Source: Gammaproteobacteria bacterium
GTDB lineage: Bacteria; Pseudomonadota; Gammaproteobacteria; Pseudomonadales; Azotimanducaceae
Length of the DNA stretch: 64,000 nucleotides
Direction of reading: 5' to 3'
Assembly: GCA_026709225.1 (NCBI GenBank)
Contig: JAPOTJ010000055.1
Span: 14,826 to 78,825 of the forward strand
Below the pieces are notes generated by a model. It did no database searches. It was not told the DNA's origin and was given only the letters and a program-made list of their open reading frames with translations. This document shows positions 61,364 to 64,000 of the stretch, piece after piece. Positions within the stretch are counted from its first letter, which is position 1. Each line of letters opens with the position of its first letter. The translations under genes were made by a program, and so were the position numbers.

Positions 61364-61473
61364 CGTATGTCGCACCTCAATGATTGCTGTAAATGGCAGC
61401 ATGGGATTCGGTGGTGCCCTTTGCAAGCTCGCGGCGGAGCGCTTTTTTCTCGTTGTCGTGCTTGGGAGGCGTT

Positions 61474-62190
61474 ATGAGAAAGCAAGCAATCAACTTGACC
61501 TCCTTCCGTTTCTTGTGCTATATAAGCGAAGTCCAACACGGAATCGTGAAAGGAACAGGCAATGAACATGAACATTCTCACCCCCCCCCCCCGCATTCAA
61601 ATGGGGCATCAGCAATAAAATGGCGGCTGACGACGTTCGCCGCCGTGCTTGTAATGGTGGGGCTGACATCGCCGGTATTTGCGCAGCCGGAAGCCTGGCT
61701 GCATCCCCCGAGCGGCAGCCCGCAGGAAGGTAGTCTTACTTTCAACCTGACCTGCCCAGCAGGACCCAATCCCAATCGTTCTGGATCAGGGAGTTACAAC
61801 GCCACCGAGCCCCATCATTATCGCGCCAGCACCTATTTTCGGGTCGAGGCGCGGAATGTGGCGGGCAACGCTGGGGACCAAGAGATGCTGCCCGACGACC
61901 ATGCCGGACGAGCCTGGGGCAAGACCATGTGGTGCGAACTCTGGGGCGGCTGCAGTACGTTGGTGCGGCCAAAGGAACTGGATATTATGCTCAGAGTCAC
62001 CCCAGACAGCAATATCACCATGAGTGACAGCTCCAGTTCAGCCACCGGGACACAGTTCATGGTGACGCGGCGATACGGCACTTGGCCCGATTCCGTCGCG
62101 ATCTCCGACCATCGGCCCTGTCCTTCATTCGGCCACAGCTATCCGGTGACAATTACAGCCACGATTGTCGCCACGCGAGAGTTGAACTGA
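61474..62190 (+). CDS. Secreted protein of unknown function with a C12 tract near its start
   Basis: The open frame encodes a hydrophobic signal peptide (LTTFAAVLVMVGLTSPVFAQ) followed by a mature domain of about 165 residues. It has four cysteines (LTCPAG, MWCELWGGC, HRPCPS), suggesting two disulfides. Two starts compete. The ATG at 61474 has GGGAGG and is in frame, but adds an odd 50-residue leader. The ATG at 61562 has AAGGA, follows a good promoter and would put the signal peptide at the N-terminus, but a run of 12 C (61581-61592) leaves it one base out of frame. With 13 or 10 C it would read through. This is either a phase-variable gene in the OFF state or a homopolymer sequencing error. 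I do not recognise the mature domain. Confidence 0.55.
   Translation: MRKQAINLTSFRFLCYISEVQHGIVKGTGNEHEHSHPPPPHSNGASAIKWRLTTFAAVLVMVGLTSPVFAQPEAWLHPPSGSPQEGSLTFNLTCPAGPNPNRSGSGSYNATEPHHYRASTYFRVEARNVAGNAGDQEMLPDDHAGRAWGKTMWCELWGGCSTLVRPKELDIMLRVTPDSNITMSDSSSSATGTQFMVTRRYGTWPDSVAISDHRPCPSFGHSYPVTITATIVATRELN
61495..61524 (+). promoter_or_regulatory. Sigma-70-type promoter before the C12-tract gene
   Basis: TTGACC (61495-61500) and TATATA (61519-61524) are separated by 18 bp, which is a strong match. The transcript would start near 61531, placing the ATG at 61562 just after a short leader with AAGGA and excluding the ATG at 61474. Confidence 0.55.
61581..61592. repeat. C12 homopolymer tract inside a coding start
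   Basis: Twelve consecutive C lie six codons after the ATG at 61562. Tracts of this length are prone to slipped-strand mispairing, and here length changes would switch the secreted protein's reading frame. With 12 C the frame from 61562 closes after 18 codons at a TAA. Confidence 0.8.
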
Positions 62191-62262
62191 GGCTGCGACG
62201 CGCGCGATTCAAGGTGGCGATGGCCGCGCCGAAGCTTGATGCGTTTGAGTCGCACGTGGAAG

Positions 62263-62862
62263 CTACCCTTCGTCCTGCTTCATCGGCAATTCGACATCGA
62301 TAAGGATGCTGACCTCGTCGCTCACCATCGGCACGGCGCGGTCAAGCCCCCAGTCCGAGCGCAGCACCTGCGCTTGGGCAGTGACACCAATGGTCGGCAC
62401 ATTGAGAAAAGGGTGATCCGCCGCCTTGTTGATGGTGGCGTTCAATGTGACGGGCTTGGTGACGCCTTTGATGGTGAGGTCGCCAGCGATATCGAAGGTG
62501 TCTTCGCCAGTAGCGGTGATGCCGGTCGATGCGAAGTTGATTTCCGGGTGATTGGCGGTGTCGAAAAAGTTCTCGCCGTTGAGGTGTTCGTTGAACACGT
62601 CAACACGGCTTTCGACGCTTGTGGCGTCGATGAGGACGCTCACACTGCTCTCTTCGGGGTTGGCCGCGTCGGCGTCGAGCAAGACCTCGAAATTGTCGAA
62701 GCCGACATGCGGATTGGAAAAGCCCAAATGGCTGTATGAGAAGCTGATGTAGCCATGGGTTTTGTCGAGGCCATACTCACCTGAAGGGACATCCCAAGCA
62801 AACACCGACAGAGGCGCGGCGAGGACGAAGAGACCGAGTGCGAAGCTGCGCGCGTGCATCAT
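62263..62862 (-). CDS. YceI family periplasmic protein
   Basis: This lipocalin-like YceI-family protein has about 199 residues with a signal peptide (FALGLFVLAAPLSVFA, then mature WDVPSGEYGLDKTHGYISFS). The beta-barrel pattern includes HLGFSNPHVGFDNF, FDTANHPEINFASTG and IKGVTKPVTLNATI. Family members bind polyisoprenoids such as octaprenyl lipids in the periplasm, and some are stress-induced. The ATG at 62862 is followed by a second ATG; AGGAA lies upstream. It is a single gene, convergent with the preceding plus-strand gene. Confidence 0.92.
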   Translation of the reverse strand: MMHARSFALGLFVLAAPLSVFAWDVPSGEYGLDKTHGYISFSYSHLGFSNPHVGFDNFEVLLDADAANPEESSVSVLIDATSVESRVDVFNEHLNGENFFDTANHPEINFASTGITATGEDTFDIAGDLTIKGVTKPVTLNATINKAADHPFLNVPTIGVTAQAQVLRSDWGLDRAVPMVSDEVSILIDVELPMKQDEG

Positions 62863-62967
62863 GGGGAAAGTTCCTAGCGGATTCAATTATCTGATGGGCT
62901 AGCATACCGCAAGCACAGATAAGGCGTTCACAAACCTTCCTCCATAGCGCATGATAGGATTCGCACC

Positions 62968-63486
62968 ATGCGGGAGGACAATTGCGATTGCGTTGACAAG
63001 ATGTCCTTGATGCCTGACTCTTCCTCCGCCGATACTCAGTTCATGCGCTGTGCGCTCCGCTTGGCCGAGAAAGCGCGTGAGCGCGGCGAAGTGCCGGTTG
63101 GTGCTGTTGTTGTCGCGCAAGGTGAGGTCATCGGCGAAGGCTTTAATCAGCCAATTACCTTGCAAGACCCGAGCGCCCATGCGGAAATGCTCGCTTTGCG
63201 GGCAGCGGCCAAGCATATTGGCAACTACCGTCTGCAAGGTGCGTCGCTCTATGTGACCATAGAGCCTTGCATGATGTGTTGCGGAGCGATGGTGCACGCT
63301 CGAATTGCACGGCTGGTGTTTGCAGCGCGCGAACCGCGTGCGGGCGCTGTGGTGAGCAACGCCCAGCTCTTGGAAAACAGGTGGCTCAATCATCGCGTGC
63401 AGGTCGTAGAAGGCGTACTTGCCGAACCGTGCGGCGAACTGATGAGAGCCTTCTTTCGAGAGCGGCGGCGGGAACGCTCGTCGTGA
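62968..63486 (+). CDS. tadA: tRNA-specific adenosine deaminase TadA
   Basis: This 172-residue zinc deaminase converts the wobble adenosine of tRNA-Arg(ACG) to inosine. The catalytic centre is complete: H71 and E73 in SAHAEMLAL, and C101 and C104 in EPCMMCCGAM. The substrate motif MVHARIARLVFAARE follows. A start at 62968 has AGGA at suitable distance; a start at 63001 would give the more usual N-terminus. The stop overlaps the purL start (GTGA), so the two are translationally coupled. Confidence 0.94.
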   Translation: MREDNCDCVDKMSLMPDSSSADTQFMRCALRLAEKARERGEVPVGAVVVAQGEVIGEGFNQPITLQDPSAHAEMLALRAAAKHIGNYRLQGASLYVTIEPCMMCCGAMVHARIARLVFAAREPRAGAVVSNAQLLENRWLNHRVQVVEGVLAEPCGELMRAFFRERRRERSS

Positions 63487-64000
63487 CGCTTGTTCTCGAC
63501 GGCCCGCTTGCTTTCTCGCCTTTTCGCGCCGCGCGCCTGTTCGAGCAAGCAAAGCGCCTGTGCCCTGGCCTTTCCGCCTTGCGCGCGACCTATGTGCATT
63601 ACCTGACCTGCCAGCTTGAAAGCGACGCCTTGGCGCAAGCGAAATCGCTGCTCGCCTATGGCCAACGAGGCGATGCGCCCGGCGAAGAGATGGACTTCTT
63701 CTGCCTGGCGTTGCCACGTACTGGCACGGTCTCGCCGTGGTCGAGCAAGGCGACGGATGTCTTCCACACCTCGGGCCTGATGCAAGTTGAGCGCGTGGAG
63801 CGCGGTGTGCGATGGGACGTTCTCGGCGAGGCCGACGAGCGCATCCTGCCCCTTCTGCACGACCGCATGACCATGCGCGTGTCCTTCTCGTCCGAAGATC
63901 ATCCGTTTCAAGCACCGCGCACCCGCGAGCGTCTCGAAACCGTTGCGCGGGTCGACTTGAGCGCCGCCAACGAAACTCTTGGCCTAGCGCTGTCCGATGC
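63483..64000 (+). CDS. purL: Phosphoribosylformylglycinamidine synthase PurL, 5' part
   Basis: This is the start of the large single-chain FGAM synthase of purine biosynthesis, cut by the window end after about 172 codons. The N-terminal PurS-like domain covers about 1-90 (LVLDGPLAFSPFRAARLFEQ). It is followed by the diagnostic LPRTGTVSPWSSKATDVFHTSGL and VERGVRWDV, then the linker region (RTRERLETVARVDLSAANET). The large form fits a gamma- or betaproteobacterium. The start GTG overlaps the tadA stop. Confidence 0.92.
   Translation, partial: MTLVLDGPLAFSPFRAARLFEQAKRLCPGLSALRATYVHYLTCQLESDALAQAKSLLAYGQRGDAPGEEMDFFCLALPRTGTVSPWSSKATDVFHTSGLMQVERVERGVRWDVLGEADERILPLLHDRMTMRVSFSSEDHPFQAPRTRERLETVARVDLSAANETLGLALSD

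Overview
The window is about 60% GC, densely coded on both strands, and looks like a contig of an environmental Gammaproteobacterium. Supporting features are the long-form PstC/PstA pair in a phoBR-pstSCAB-phoU operon, LptF/LptG, a DUF349 protein of about 900 residues, an ELM1-family envelope protein, the 327-residue type of malate dehydrogenase, and the start of a single-chain PurL. Acyl-CoA enzymes, two cytochromes P450, a TonB receptor and paired hydantoinase-type enzymes suggest a lipid- and organonitrogen-using heterotroph. The species is not identifiable from the sequence alone. The first 49 bases are all C, which is most likely a contig-edge artefact.

Layout. 0.3-3 kb: a VapC-like toxin with a Phd-type antitoxin, an esterase, and a divergent enoyl-CoA hydratase. 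3-11.3 kb: a complete phosphate regulon operon behind a well-formed Pho box. 11.3-11.6 kb: a tandem array of seven different stem-loops, ending in the stop codon of a lysR gene. 12.8-25 kb: a DUF349 protein, acyl-CoA dehydrogenase, hydrolase, two P450s, two short-chain dehydrogenases, a glutathione transferase and an SRPBCC protein, interrupted by a DUF4143 ATPase with repeated operator-like words. 25-30.8 kb: a 1775-residue single-chain restriction-modification enzyme (nuclease, helicase, methylase) that carries an extra C-terminal domain and is translationally coupled to a small conserved protein. 30.8-34.2 kb: a single-chain acyl-CoA carboxylase. 34.3 kb: tRNA-Gly(GCC). 34.4-38.5 kb: an island-like patch with transposase and sulfotransferase relics and an ATPase plus nuclease-like gene pair. 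It is bounded by two copies of the carboxylase start and tRNA flank, the second copy lacking the tRNA. 38.6-45.7 kb: NnrU, malate dehydrogenase, ELM1, LptFG and an ABC exporter.

45.8-61 kb is the most interesting part. It is a coherent cyclic-ureide (hydantoin-type) cluster: HyuA-HyuB, a MalT/LuxR-type regulator, and two divergent operons. One divergent operon encodes a TonB receptor, a second HyuB and an MFS carrier. The other encodes an NCS1 permease, a tandem avidin-like protein and an Asp/Glu/hydantoin racemase. A perfect palindrome lies between the divergent operons, a similar one precedes hyuA, and the same half-site occurs as a direct repeat upstream of the regulator. An avidin-type fold in such a cluster is striking, because biotin's head group is itself a cyclic urea. 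The link is inference, but it is testable. The TonB receptor carries an in-frame amber codon near its C-terminus.

61-64 kb: a truncated AAA-ATPase relic, a secreted protein whose best start codon is thrown out of frame by a C12 tract (possible phase variation), YceI, TadA and the 5' part of purL.
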